DNA of 64,000 nucleotides from Hemibagrus wyckioides (GCF_019097595.1 NC_080714.1:5554259-5618258), one strand, 5' to 3'. Counted from the stretch's first letter, positions 29,608 through 43,693 are shown. A program made the numbers and translations. Notes: generated by a model not told the origin, from the letters alone.

Positions 29608-31962
29608 GCTTCATCATCTGTAACAGCAGCTCTAACAGGAGTTCCATCCGCAAGACATTATGTCTATAGTAACAGATACTTCACAGAGATATGGATGTAT
29701 GTTGGCTTCTCAAAATGACACTAACAGTAAATGAAATCATTTGTTGCTTGTTGTTGTTATTTAACTGTTGATCTTGGAGGTTTAACATTTTTGGAAGGAG
29801 TCTCTTTGTCTTCAGGGCTGAGGATTTCATGTTTTGCAGTTTTATTAACAACATTACAAACTTCTCCGATTGTTTGTTGTATTATTAACATCAAGAGAGA
29901 GAATAAAATAAAGAGGGAATGGCTTGTTTCTCCAAACAATTCACAACATCAGATGTAACTATTAATGGATAAAAAATTATGTCATTCTATAATTAATTAA
30001 AAAATAGCGTAATTATTGGCAAATTGATGAGGTATAAGAATAAAAAAACACTATAGAATAGGAAAATAATCAACTTCAGAGTAGTACCAGTAGTTCCACT
30101 TCATCCACACCTGTCCATCGTGGATTATTTTCTTTTATCATCATGCTCTGAATGTGAAATAACCTACTTTAATGATCAGTCAAATCTTGGTACTGCCCCA
30201 TTTTTCTTCCATCAAATAACTAACTTGCCTCATTTTATCAGTGACTTCTGGAGCACTTTTATCTCCAAGGCACATACATTATTCACAGTTAAGACCCCTT
30301 CATTTTTAAAGAATACGCACAACAAACTTGGATAGACGACAGGTCATGAGAAGTTCACTCTGGGTAGAACTGCTTTCTATAAAATGTGTTTATCCCTAGA
30401 CTGAAGATATAAAAGTGGGATTAAACATGTCTAGGCAGATGCCCTATAGCAGTCGCACATCAGTCATCAGACCCATCCGAGTCAGCGTCCACTGGGCTCG
30501 TAAAAGCAACACGAACCCACTGTAGCATATTGGTTTACTTACATTGTTTAAAAATATTGACAGAAGAAGAGAGATGCAAATAATGACAGTAGCATGAAGC
30601 ACTGAAATTGGTTAGGAGTGCAGGCCTGGTCCTGAATTCAAGCATCTAGTGGTTTCTAAAACAATTTATAAAGGAGAATGAGTTATTCCTGTGGAGTAAG
30701 CAGAGGACAAGCTACAAGTCCTACTGTGAGGAGTTGATATTGAGCGGAAAACACCAGGGAATTTTGTTCGACTAATTACTGCACTACTTGAACCTGACGA
30801 GCAGCCAGTTTTAAACATGTAAACGGCAATAAAAATATTACTGTTTGTCGCCGGTTCCAGCGTTTCAGGATATTAACAGCGTGGCCGACGTCAGACCTCT
30901 CGTAGAGCTGGAACGGGGATTGTATTCTCAGGGTAAAGCTCTATTTAATATCAATTTGTTTCACTCAGCATTAAGTCACCACATGTGCACACCTAAGTAC
31001 ATTACGTGGACGCCATACAGACTGGTTCACTTGGGAAATGGAAAAAGGAATGAAGAACAGCTGCAATTAATCTCTCGGCATCTTGAACACTGACTAATAT
31101 TCGAGTTCGGGCCAAAGACACAAGCTGGCTGAGGCAGCGGGACCTCCTAACGAAACGACGGCTAACAAAAGCTTTCTGGATCGGGGAATGATTCATTTTT
31201 ACCTCGCATGCATCTTAATTTAGCTCTACCTTAGGTCAGGGTTTCCAATCTTAAGGGAAGAATAATATTTAATGAGCCGCTGGGGTAGGTTAATGCGTGA
31301 CACATAGACAGATTGTGTGCGCATGTGGGGGGTCACTTCCTGCTGCATTATTGCATGCAAAGGGCAATGACTGCAATCTATAAGGCCAAGCAGCCTGGGC
31401 ACAGCTGTCTGCTCCAGTTCAGAAGCATCGTGAGGCATGCTGTGTTGTGCTGACCAAGCATTTTCCAAAAAAAAAAAAAAAATAGATCACACGGTTCATT
31501 TTCAGTGTAGAGCAAATACTTGAATTATTTCCTTGTGATTAGGTAATGGATTTAGTCAGCTGGGTAATCTTTCTCATGCATTTGTTCTTCAGTTATTTAG
31601 ATGTTCATTTAGTTGGGGTAAAGCAGCTGGTTGGGATCTAAGGATTGTTTTTAAGGAATATCTTACTCCAGTAGATTGCTTTAGTGCAGCAAATCAGTGT
31701 CGTTCTATCCTGAAGTGAAAACAGTCCTAGAAACTAATATTTTGCAGCTTTTTAGATGCCTAAAGTGACTTTATTTCAAAGCAAAGCAAAGCATGTTTCT
31801 GAGCAAGACTGTTCTGGATGCACTAGAGACTGTTTTGGATTCAGTAGGGCTCTCCAGCTCACATCACAGCTGCTTGGTAAATGTGTTGAGAGAGAGAGCA
31901 TTCACTCGACTCACCATCTGGTTTAAAGGTTTACTCAGTAGCACTCAGGCAAGCCTAGGTTT
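29608..31962. other. Spacer between two minisatellites, no gene recognised
   Basis: The first 60 bases (GTAACAGCAGCTCTAACAGG) may be the remainder of the element that seeded minisatellite 1. A 63-nt open stretch (30870-30932) lies between a TTTCAG acceptor-like site and a CAGG|GTAAAG donor-like site but matches no protein I know. Confidence 0.45.
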
Positions 31963-32707
31963 CCCTGACTACCAATCACTGATCAGCACTGCTTTTCAAC
32001 AACTAATTATTGATCAACATTACTCCCAAGAAACAATCGCTAATCATTATTATTCTCTATAACCAATCACTGATCAACATCGTTCCCAAGGACCAATCAC
32101 AAATCTCTACTTATTTTTAATTTCTTATCAAAAAAAAAAAAAAAACAACCACTGACCAGCACTTTTTTTCAAACAGCCGATCACTGATCATCATTATTTC
32201 CAACAACCAATCACTGATCATCATTATGTTCAAAAACCAATCACTGATCATCATAATTCCCAACAACCAATCAGTAATCACCATTATTCCCAACAACCAA
32301 TCACTGATCACCATTCGTCCCAAGGACCATTCACAGATCACCACTTTTTTTTTCAACAACTAGTCACTGATCATTTATTCTCAACAACCAATCATTGATC
32401 ATTATAATTCCCAACAAACAATCAGTAATCACTATTAATCTCAACAACCAATCACTGATCATTATAATTCCCAACAACCAATCGGTAATCAGCATTATTC
32501 CCAGATAGACAGATCAGATGAGAAGTTTTTTTCCCAACAACTAATAACTGATCACAGTTATTCCTAACAAACAATCACTGATCACCATAATTCTCAACAA
32601 CCAATCACTGATCATAGTAATTACCAACAACCAATCAGTAATCACTATTATTCTCAACAACTAATCACCTTTTTGCCAACAACCAGTCGCTGATTACTAT
32701 TGTTCCA
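31963..32707. repeat. Minisatellite 2: about 24 units of about 30 bp with a CCAAT core
   Basis: The typical unit is CAACCAATCACTGATCA followed by TCATTATTCCCAA. Many units keep CCAATCA on the plus strand, the opposite orientation to minisatellite 1. Because the unit is near 30 bp, a minus-strand open frame (32117-32359) repeats a ten-residue motif; I regard that as an artefact. Confidence 0.92.
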
Positions 32708-33738
32708 CATTCCACATTTAATTCTATTCTGATGTAATTATTGATTCATCACTATATTCCTTTTTATTTTCATGACTATTATGATGAAACTCTATACTGA
32801 TCAAACGTTTCTACTCTGTTCTGATAAAGCTCTATCTTTTATCCTATTATGTGATACTCTAATAAAACTCTGACAAGACTATTCTATTCTAAAACCCTAA
32901 ATCCAGTTCTGTTGGAATAAAACTCTGGTCTATTCTGCTGGATTCTCATTCTGGAGTCTCATGTAACACAATGAATATGCAAATTAGCCCATGACATCAT
33001 CTGGAGCCTTCTGAGTATGCATTAGCTCCTTTCCCATGAAAAGTGCTGGCAGCTCTGTCAGTGACAAAGGCTTTTTTTTTTTTTTTTTTAAAAGGTGGAC
33101 CTTTTAGTTCCTGCTGTAGATCTGGTGGCTGAGTGGGGCTTATTAAACCTACTTTAGAGGAGTGTAAAGTAAAGCAGTAAAGCAGCAAAGGTAAGTAGCA
33201 TGCTTTTAAGTGCCTGGGGCTATTTTCCTCTGGAAAGGCAACAGGAAACTGCCCCCTCTCGCGCATGAACACACACACACACACACACACACAATCAAAT
33301 GCGTGTACACATACGAACACTCTCTCTCTCTCTCTCTCTCTCACCTACTCTCCCACTGGGAGCTTCACTCACCAGTCTACAGAGAGTCTCTGTTATACAA
33401 CATTCTCCCCCACAACCTGGCCTTAATTAGTGAGGTTAATTACGACCCTACAAATCAGGTAGATCCAAAACAGCCCTACAGAGACAACACTCAGACTCAG
33501 GTCCTCTGGCTCAACCCTAACTGGAAATATATCTGTCTGTTCCTGGTTTTCGGCCACACCGAGAACCCTAGAGCTGTGAATCTTTGGGATGTTCAGTAAC
33601 ATAATTTTTTAATTGTAAATTTCTCTATACAATTTCTCAAAAAGTGCTGTTCCTCTGCCCTTCTCTGTTAACATTTACTACATTTTTTTGTTATCATCTG
33701 TTGCTCTTGAAGCTGCTCGAGAATTAACCCCTTGTGCA
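32708..33738. other. Intergenic, microsatellites only
   Basis: It holds a poly-T run (33071-33089), (AC)n (33269-33293) and (CT)n (33319-33342). The open frame at 33210-33599 crosses these repeats and has no recognisable domain. Confidence 0.5.
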
Positions 33739-34152
<414 letters not shown>

Positions 34153-34495
34153 TTATTCTCACAAAGTACACAAAGAAATTGGCTTTTGGAGGAGAAAATA
34201 TCTCACTTGCCAATAATTGCTCAGTTTAATCCCATGTCCTCTGAACAGATCCAAAAAGAATCACATCAGCACTCAACTCATGTTTTAGCCTGAAACTTTC
34301 CACTAACAGTAGTGTCAACATTTTTCTCAGTAAGGCCTTAAGTGTGGCTGAAAAATAACATTTCCAATTTGCCAGATATTTTAAAATGAGGCAATTCAAA
34401 TATGACTTGCAGGATTTAAGTGAGGATGCAGTGGCTTTAAAGTACAAGACACAAAGCTGAATGCTGATTATTAAGCAATCAACAACATGTCCACG

Positions 34496-34676
34496 GGGAT
34501 GTGGGAGCTTAGTGGTTAAGGTGTTGGAATACTGATTGGAAAGTGTTCAAATCCTAGGCACACCAAGCTGCCTTTACTGGGACTTTGAGCAAGATCCTTA
34601 ACCCTCAGCTGTTTTTCAAATGAGATAAAATGTAAGTTGCTCTGGTTAAGGGCTTCTACCAAATCCCAGAAACATA
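34496..34676 (+). mobile_element. tRNA-derived SINE, nearly complete
   Basis: The head is GTGGGAGCTTAGTGGTTAAG, with a box-B-like GTGTTCAAATCCT. The body has ACCAAGCTGCC and TTTGAGCAAGATCCTTAACC. The tail is ATGTAAGTTGCTCTGGTTAA followed by GGGCTTCTACCAAAT and then TTA repeats. It is the best copy of this subfamily here. Confidence 0.85.
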
Positions 34677-34984
34677 TTATTATTATATATATTATTATTA
34701 TTATTTCTGACTGCCTGCTTCAATCTGAAGATAGAGAAGAAGAATGCAGTGTATAACACAGCCACAGAAATTAAACAGAAACTGAAAAAGTCTTTTTACC
34801 GAATGCCAAATAGTGACTGGTTGTGTCAATGTTCGTTGTTAAATGTCTTTGTCATGTCACGCTCTACAGTGATGGTTAAAGGCCCCTAAGAAACTAGACA
34901 CTTATGTAGTTTTTCATAAGCATTTCTGTTCGTACCTAGCATACTAAAGGGCAATATGTGTATAGAACAGTTCCAAAAAACCCC

Positions 34985-35254
34985 AAAACTGTTTTGTTTT
35001 CACTGAAATGAAACCCATTTCTGCTCTATTAGATGCCCCAAGCGGCTAAAATTTTAATCTTCATCCACTAAAATTCTGTGTAAGGTTATCCAACAGAGGG
35101 AAAATCTCACCTGAAAGCCAACAGAGTCCTGACTCTGATTTTATATCAGACCCACAGCCGGAAAATCGTTCATTTATTCACACTGATTGAAAATGTCCCA
35201 TAATTCCCAATCTGCCAGCAGAATGAACACCAATGTACTGGTAAAAAGGGTTAA
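34985..35254 (-). repeat. Unnamed dispersed repeat, copy C
   Basis: On the minus strand it begins TTAACCCTTTTTACCAGTAC and follows copy B for about 250 bp, including CTCTGTTGGATAACCTTA and AAAATTTTAGCCGCTTGG. It stops at about 34985, after AGAGCAGAAATGGGTTTCAT. Confidence 0.7.
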
Positions 35255-35462
35255 ACTTTATGCCCGATTCTTAGACACACACAGTGTATACTTCTCTTCA
35301 GGCATACACAATAGCTGGACACTAACTTGTTCATTCCATGTCTAAAAAGATCAATGTTACTGAGATACAGAGAAATCCTTTTATTTGACGCTTCTTAGAA
35401 GTGGCCTAGCGGCCTAGAAATCGCAGGATGTGATGCCTAAGTACAGCAATCATGTGAAACGA

Positions 35463-35497
<35 letters not shown>

Positions 35498-38244
35498 GTA
35501 CACACACATTGTGGACCAGTGACCACTTAGGAACATCAAAACAATGGTGGAAACTGTGAATCACCGCTTGCATCGTTTTTTTTTTTTTTCCTCCTATTTT
35601 TAGCTCTTGGATTCATTAAATTTAGCTCAGAGGTGAACAGACATTCTTGAGTCTATTCCAAGGTCTGGGACGCGCAGATGGGAAAACAACAGAACGTGCA
35701 CTAGAGCAAACAACATGCAAGTTGTGAACAAAACCGAATTCCATGCAGTACACAGGGTTACTTCAGAATTCATCGGAGGAAACCGGATTAACGGATGATG
35801 TGGAGATTTCGTGTCGTGAAACAGCTTGTGAACAGAAATAGACAACAAACTGTTTGCAAATGTTTGACACCTTGAGAAAGGCAAACAGATCAGCGCTTAG
35901 TTTCCGAAATATTTTCCGGACACATGTCTTGACTTTACCTGTTGATTTTACACAAGAGCATATTTAAGAGTGGAAGGGGTGTTGTCACAGTCAGGGGTCA
36001 CTAAGAGGACACTAACCCCAGGCCTCATCAGGAAGGAAGGACACAGCTGTCCGTTTAGCCACCGGTTCACACATACGGCCAATTTGGGATTTTTTTTTTT
36101 TTTTTAGGAATACTATAGGGACATACAGTAACAGGATTCCTATGCATCTCGGTTTGTACTCCTGACAGCAGAGAGGGAGTCCAGGGAAAGTCTCAGACTG
36201 CTTATGCCTTGTATAAAAGTGTGTTACATCTCTCTTAAGAATCGTGTGTGGCTTTTTTTTTTCTTCCTCATACACACCCACAATCTCTAGTCATTTCCCT
36301 TTCATGTGACCTATGGGAAGTCAGACATCCCTGTTGCTTTCCAACCGCATCCACCTTCCTGCCGCAACAGGGATGCTGGGGCCTCTGTGTTGCAGGATGA
36401 GATGAAAGGAGCAGGAGAGAAACGTTGGCTCGGATCCCGATTCGCCAATTACTCATTACGCTCCCGTCAGAAGGCTCGTTTTGCCAAGATAAAGAAAAGG
36501 AAAAAAAACCCTCGATGTTTTCCTGTTCTGTTAAAAGGCCGGCATTAGCGAGGGTGAATGGCTGATTGTGTTGGAGGTACTAATAATGATATCTGAATAC
36601 AATTTTGGGCCAATTTTCAACAAGGAGGCGCCTTGTTTTCCAAAGAAATCCGACCTGTTCGCGAGGACCCCACCCTACGCATGGAGACATCGGGGAACCC
36701 GAGATCTATAATAACTTCCTCGTCCTACACAGCAGGCCATTCTGGTGCAAAAAAAAAAAAAAAAAATCCTCAGGGTGTCATAGCAGACTTCAACGAACAA
36801 ATCTGGTGGGATTTAATTAGGTGTTAATTTAACACTGGGATTTAACCGTGTATATAATCTAAGACTGTGGACGGCTGGGGAGCGCTATTGTTATCCGAGT
36901 CTGAGTCACGATTGTGTGTAAATGCTAGGATCGCCTTTCAAATGTCAGAGCGATCCGTGTTTCCTGGTTCAGCCTTTTGAGCTAATGACAAGAAATTGTG
37001 ACAGCTTAATGGGATGAAATGGAAACGCTGATCAAATATCAATATGTCAGTCAGAATTTTCTGCTTTAAATATAACATAGTAATAATAATAACATAATAT
37101 AAAATTGACAGCACGTTTTGCTAATTTTCTGGCATATGCTGGCGCACACACTTGCCTGGTCTCCCGAGGGAATCCTAATAATCTCTGAATCTTACTACGC
37201 GAAAATCCCACTTTCATCACACAAGAGTGATGTTTTCAGCACCCAGAAAACAGCAGGGCTAAAAATACTGATTGCATTTCCAGCAGGGAAAGGCCAGCTG
37301 TGGACACTAAAAACACTACAAAGCTCCTAGATGGGCTTCAATATGAGCTGGTGAAGAGAGAAGTGCTTTCAATAAATAGGAAACCATTTAGGGAAGTGCA
37401 AACAAGCGAGGCGCACAACAACAACAACAACAAAAAAAAAAAAACGACCCTGGACCCGATTTCAGGCTTCTAAATCAGGAGCAGTAGCTACGAAGCCACG
37501 AAAATACGCTATTCAGTTCTAGCTCCATGATGGCGGATAACAGGATTTAATCACGGGGTGCAGAATCTAAACAGATAATCAAAGTGATATCGAGGAAATG
37601 GGGCTAAATTTATAGCCGAGCTAACATGGAACTCTGCTGTTTGTCAACACGGCTAATCAGGAAGCAATGCTAGGAATCTGAACTTTTTTCTAAGGGTGAA
37701 TAAATTTTGCGTGTGAGATGGGAATAAGCACACAGAGGAAGAGACGCGGGGAAAACAATACGGCTACATGACCTGGACGGGAAATGGGGTCAAGTTGAGT
37801 AGGAAGTTCAGGGGCTTCCTGGGAAAGCTGCGGGTGATTAGCCCTGATGACTTGGGCACTAATACATACACAGATAGACACACACACACACACACACACA
37901 ACAAGACAGTTCGCTTCCCCGGATAATTATCAGCTTGCTATGTATAACTTTTTATTTCTAATATTGAACCAGGTTGCCAGATTTCAGCAAAAAGCAACCT
38001 TTCTCGAAAAGAACTAAAACTAACCAAAGAATTGGAGATTTCTGATTTGCATGATCTGCAATTTGTCTTTTTGTCATCAATAATGTCCACCTTTCTGTCT
38101 CTTTATACATAAAAATATAGAGTAATACTACATAAATGATTCTGCAATTACACTCTCAGCTTTTAGCTTTAACTCTGATTTAAACAAGATCTTTCTGGAT
38201 TCATTTGAAATTAGTTAAAAACTAATGGACCGTGGAATGGCAAT
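35255..38244. other. Intergenic; complex unrepeated stretches at 36420-37340 and 37480-37680
   Basis: Simple tracts are (GT)n at 35465-35494, poly-A near 36750 and (AC)n near 37877-37900. No gene is recognised. The stretches 36420-36560, 36900-37340 and 37480-37680 lack repeats and carry TAAT/ATTA-rich motifs. They might be conserved regulatory elements, but there is no alignment to prove it. Confidence 0.4.
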
Positions 38245-38337
38245 GGAAGAAGGTGGCCTGGTCTGGGCCGTTTTGGCAGCAAAAGTGTGACCAACATAAT
38301 ATTAGGCAGGTTGTCATAATGTTATGCCTGATCGGTG
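38245..38337 (+). mobile_element. Terminal fragment of Tc1-like transposon, second family
   Basis: It contains GCCGTTTTGGCAGCAAAAGT, then ATAATATTAGGCAGG and CATAATGTTATGCCTGATCG ending in GTG. The complement matches the start of the copy at 25978. Only this end survives. Confidence 0.85.
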
Positions 38338-39469
38338 AAAACATATGATGATGATGATGATGATAAGATGATGACCACTAGTATCAGGTAAACAGCAGTA
38401 ACATTATCTGAGCTCTGCTACTCTGCCTTAACATCAGTTCTGTGTGCGGCTCTCATTTTTGATCCACGAATGAAGTTTCACTTGGTTTTAATCGCAGCCT
38501 CGTACAGCACATTCTGTTCCTGAGCTCCGTATTGACTTTTTCCACATATTCCTACCTCAAGCAACAAACACGAACTCGTTTTTACACGGCATAAACGACG
38601 CCTACGGCTACAAGAGCAGACATTCAGCGACGTGATCCTCTTTCAATTCCTAACGACTATTCTATTTCCGAAATCTATCGACCTTGCTGTAAATCCAGGT
38701 AAGCGATTAGAAGGAGAATCCTCTAATCATCAAGGATTCTGTTTCATGGTTATGGTTATAGCTGAGCCAAAAACGTATAATAATAAGAGTGCGGTTTGGA
38801 GGAACACCTTGTTAAGTAGCATGGGAACTTGTGTGGCGTGTTTGGGAACAAGAAATTAATAACAGATTCAGATACTGACAAGTCGAAACGGCGTCGTAAG
38901 CACAAAATGAAACTCGTACGATGAGCTCATGCCTCGATTATTAAACTACAATCTCAATTTTTACCTAAGTAATAACACGTTTATTACAACAGACACCACT
39001 GGAACATGCTTTTTTTTTATTGTTGCTCAAGAATGTGTTGGGAAAGTGCTAGCAAAAAAAAAAAAAAAAAATATGCAGAAAGTAAATAGACACCCAGAAG
39101 TGCTACAAACAACGTTGTAAAGTAATTATTTGTGCAAACGCTCCGCGCAGGAGAATATCAACAAGCAGAAATAAAACTCGGCTTGAATAAGAGCTCTGCT
39201 GCTGGACGCAAACCAGACATGTCCAGAACAGCAACACTGGCTCCTCGGTAGAAACATGCAGCTTGTTATGCCAAAGGAACTAAATTCCTGGAGTTATTCC
39301 AGTTCAAACAGCTGGGACACCTGTGGCAAAGCGCCTACAACTCTTCCAGCCCTACCACAGCTCAATTAATAACGAATCGTATTAAAAAAAAAACCCAACG
39401 GTGCCTGTTTTTTTGGGTTTTTTTTTATTTTACGCAAACACATCTGTCTGGCGAATTCTTTTTTTTTTT
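38338..39469. other. Intergenic, nothing recognised
   Basis: It has a short (GAT)n run at 38347-38365 and several poly-A and poly-T runs. No gene or repeat family was recognised. Confidence 0.5.
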
Positions 39470-40025
39470 TAAGGCTGCCGGGTTGAGTACATGGCGCTGA
39501 TGAGTGAACTGCTTCTCATATCAACACCGGTTAAAAAAAAAACCCCCACAGCAATCCATCTGTACAAATCTGTCCTCATGTCATCGTCAGTGATGTATAT
39601 AACGCCGACCGGTCCTGGCATCCGCTGTCCCGAGACACCTGTTTGTGATCGATGGCGTTGGCGTGGTGGGGGAGAAGGGGTGTTTTTCGGAAATTTCCCT
39701 TTACTCTCTGGACACGTTTGTTTGTCAGTTGTTACGCCGAACATTCTTGAGCAACCTGCTAGGTTTGGCTTGTTTGTCGGAGTTTGTTTAAGCAGATGTG
39801 ACCACATGAGACGCGAGATGGAAAAACTTCCCCGGCGACAATCCTCGTGGTCGAGCGAGACTAAACACAACTGCATCGCGTTTCACCTACAGTACAGCGC
39901 CGCGTCTACCTGCTTAGCGCGCAGAGCGGGCTGCCCCTCGCTTTACGTTTTTTACGAGGCCTACGTTTGCGACGGGACGGACGTCTTGACCCCGATGGAC
40001 CTCGGGATACGATTCCAGTTAAAAA
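39470..40025. other. Isolated CpG-rich patch with overlapping open frames
   Basis: Its CpG frequency is visibly higher than in the surrounding DNA, densest at 39800-40010. Open frames of 186 codons (plus, 39491-40051) and 135 codons (minus, 39469-39876) overlap, but neither resembles a family I know. GC-rich sequence lowers stop frequency, so both may be chance. It could be a CpG island of an unannotated promoter. Confidence 0.35.
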
Positions 40026-40245
40026 AAAAAAAAAACATTACAGATATTTAGCCTTTAAACTAGCAGACGTGTGTGGCGTGCACGTTGCGTTCCTCCGTTT
40101 GGAGAAAGATTGATTGCTCGGAGAGGATGTGTGAAAGAAGATGCTAGAACACGCTGCTCTCATTTAATTACCTGACTAAAGACAGCCTCGTACAAATCCG
40201 TCAACCCGCAGTCAAAACATTTGAAACAGCTGCCGCCTCTCTTTT

Positions 40246-40293
<48 letters not shown>

Positions 40294-41520
40294 GTGTGTG
40301 TGTCGGTAACATTAGCTCTTTATGTGTATCTAGTATTATATTAAATTAAGTTGCACGTCTGTCGATATACAGTATGGTTAAGAATAATAAAAAATATACA
40401 GCTGGTGCAGTACACAGTTAAATAAAAAAAAAAAACCCATAGGAACCCTGGTGCTGCATAAAAACACAGAACTACAGGAGAAAACACGCTACGGCGTGAA
40501 GTGCAGGCGTGTAAACGTGTTGCTATGGATGTTATAATACTGCGAAGGAGGGTGCGGTGATACAGTGGTACAGTTAAGTACAACATTTCCCTGTGAACTC
40601 GGTGAACTCACAGACTTTAGAAGGATAGATTTTGGAGTAAAGAGAGTTACCTTTTAATATCCAGAGTTGCTTTTTTTTCCTGTTGTGCATATCGTCTGAG
40701 ATCTGCTGTAAAAAAGTCTCGAAGCAGATGACTACCAAGAACGATGGAGAAGAAGCCAGGCTGAGGCTGAGGCTGATTCCTTTCTAGCCCAGCTTGTAGA
40801 TTCATCAGTATATTGTAACAGTGACACCCCCACTAAATCTGTTCGTTTAGAGCTGATTGTTTTACTTCCTGCTCCTCTGATACAAAAAAAGGTTCACAAC
40901 CTGATGATATAATGCATCATTCCATAATCCAGCTACTGACATGATGCTACATTTCCTCCTCAAACGATCACTATTCAATTTGTTTATTGCTCTAAACAGT
41001 GGAAAGCAGCTTTCCAGGAATAAATACTACCTAAATACAGGATGTAAATCATCATCATGAGGAGAGAAAAAAAAAAAAAACTCTCTGAGACGATATGAGG
41101 AAGAAACCATGAGAGGAACTAGAGTCAAAAGTTCCTCATCCTCGTCTGGGAGAGTGTCATTGTAAATCATTTCCTTTCTGTGTACTATATGGTCATAAAG
41201 TGGAGTCGTGTAACCAGGAAATTCCTTCTATAGTTATAACATAAATTCTGTTCTTGCTAAAGCTATCGACTCACTGACTCAGGCTTGAGCAAAGATACTA
41301 ACGACTACTATTTGTACTGCAGTCAGGCTATTCGACACGTTAAAGCCATGCGTCCGTAAAATGGTGCTGTTTCAGAAAATGTTCATCGACCTTATGTAAT
41401 TGCGTTTCAGTCACATTCCTCTCTCCACCTAGACTGCTTAGATTGTCCTCATAACTTCACTAGGCCTAGACACACTGGTGTTTACAAGCTAATAATGTTC
41501 ACCATGGAAAATCACCCACA

Positions 41521-41581
<61 letters not shown>

Positions 41582-42234
41582 AGCCATCTCAGGCTCAGAA
41601 ATCTGCTTCTTCTCCTTCACCTCGCCTTTTCCACATAAAAAAGAAATACTCAGCATCTCTGCATAGGTGCTGGTTTCATTATCCAGGCTTCTGATTACAT
41701 AAAGCGCTGCACAATGAGGATGGAGATATAGGATAACTAGAAGGCTGATTTGAAAGTAGACTCAGATGTGGACAGAATAAAACTGTCTTCATTTAGTTCA
41801 AGGACTTATTTGAGGTTATTCGGGCTGTTAAGCAGACTTCATTCCTCTTTTTTGTCTCGTTTTCAGAGCTGTGGTCTATTTATAGCGTCCTGTGCCCAGA
41901 AGGAAAGAAATATGTTCTTAATTTGCCAAAAAAAAAACCAAAAAAAAAAACTTTCGACCACCTCGAACATTAAAAAGTAAAAAAGTACAGATAAACAGAT
42001 TCTTGTCTAGAAAATAATCACAGCTGTGTTGTTATGGTGTGACGATGGTAATGGGATTATTTATTTTTAACAGCATCACTTTTATGCTTCACCAACTTAC
42101 CAAAGATTTCAGTTTTTATTTTTTTATCAGTGTATTTTTATCCATTTATAGTTACATTTGATGTTGTGTAGCACCCATGAAGCAAATTAGTTCATATTAT
42201 CAGTTAACAGCTCAGTTATTATTTGATAACCACA

Positions 42235-42274
<40 letters not shown>

Positions 42275-43693
42275 ATCTCTCTCTCCCTCTTCTCTCATGA
42301 GACTCCTTAGATAAATCCATTTGTCATTAGTCTTAGATTATTTGTAGCATCTGCCGTACAAGTCCCTGTGAGTGACTGGTTACTATGGAAACAATAACGC
42401 ATAAATGGATGAATTACGGTCAGCGCTACTGTCAGAGACGCTGCCATAGAGAACTAATCAACTCCTACTGACCAATCAGAGCTCAGAATTCGGTCGATTA
42501 AGACGTTTCTATAATGTTATACTGAGTCATGAGCCTGATGTAGGAAGATCCACTGCACCTGCGCCGGGCCTTGACCTGACTCATCGCAGATTTGTCGCTT
42601 TCTGTTAAACTGACCGGTTATACACTCACCTAAAGCAAACACTTGGCCCAGGAAACCGAAAAACAAACACAATGTACAGTGAGTGAGACTCATCGACGTG
42701 TAAGCAGGGGGAAATTACTGTACACGGCTCGGTATCATTTCATCACTCTTCATTCTCTTCCTCTTTCAACAGCTCACTTATATTCTAATCACCCAGTTAT
42801 TACAATGATGAATGTATATCATTCACCAGCTCACCTATGAGTCAAATCGTCTGTGTGTGTGTGTGCTTATCAGCATTCGGCTTTCTGATTAGTCTCTGAA
42901 AGTTCAGTGGGGACACAGATCAAAGTCATTAACGCATTCCTTCCAATATCCAGAGCCTATTTTTCCTATTAGTCACTGCGAGCAGGAATGCAAACAATTT
43001 CACTAACAAATACCAGCATGGAGTGAACGGAGCGGATCCGGTGTTTACATTTGGAAATTGCCGTGTAATTGTTATGAATGCTTGTATGAATCTTTTATAC
43101 TTGCGCTAAGAACACGATTACATGGGGTTTAATAAAGTTCAAAACACAAACTCGATATATATACATGCAACAATATAAATGGTAACGAATCGGGAAAAAA
43201 ATGCACTCTGGATTAAGAGAAAATAGGCTCATAGACGGGGTCTGGGGGGGGCATATTACATTCGATTATGTTCTTGAAATCTGAATCTATAATAAATATC
43301 AGGAAAAATGACTCCCAATGATGTCATGGGTCCATGAGACCTTGGTCATAAAACAGGCCTTGCTGCCTGGGTGAGTGAGTTGGTAAACTGTGTTTCTGCT
43401 GTCAAGCCAGTTGTGGGTGTCATGTATGTGGAAGAGGGCAGAGTGTGTTTCTCTGCCCAGTGATACAGCATGAGCAGTTTCATGGCTGAATTCACATGTC
43501 TTGGAGACAGCTTTGGATTAGCTTTCACTCTAACTAGTTAGGAGATATCATATGATCTGGGAGAGCTGGAGGGAATTGAGTAAAAACTTTTGAAGAAATT
43601 GGGTGTGAGGTATGGGAAGTGCCTTTCTTTGGATCATGACATTAATCATTAATTATTAAATATATGTTAGTTAGGTAAACCATAACCTTGTGT
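40026..43693. other. Intergenic with microsatellites, no gene recognised
   Basis: Main tracts are (TC)n at 40250-40292, (AC)n at 41520-41577 and a CT/CA compound tract at 42234-42273. No coding exon or transposon was recognised. Confidence 0.5.
41520..41577. repeat. (AC)n microsatellite
   Basis: About 28 uninterrupted AC dinucleotides, the longest CA tract in the window. Confidence 0.97.

Noticed and set aside
30870..30932. 63-nt exon between acceptor- and donor-like sites
   Set aside because: The translation is not recognised, and no neighbouring exon with matching phase was found.
32117..32359. Minus-strand open frame with a ten-residue repeat
   Set aside because: It comes from the 30-bp unit of the minisatellite being divisible by three; no start context or splice support.
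28845..32707. CRISPR-like repeat arrays
   Set aside because: The DNA is eukaryotic, the units are head-to-tail without unique spacers, and the units vary as minisatellites do.
39491..40051. 186-codon open frame as a real gene
   Set aside because: The sequence resembles no family and ends in a poly-A-derived Lys run; kept only as a CpG-rich patch.
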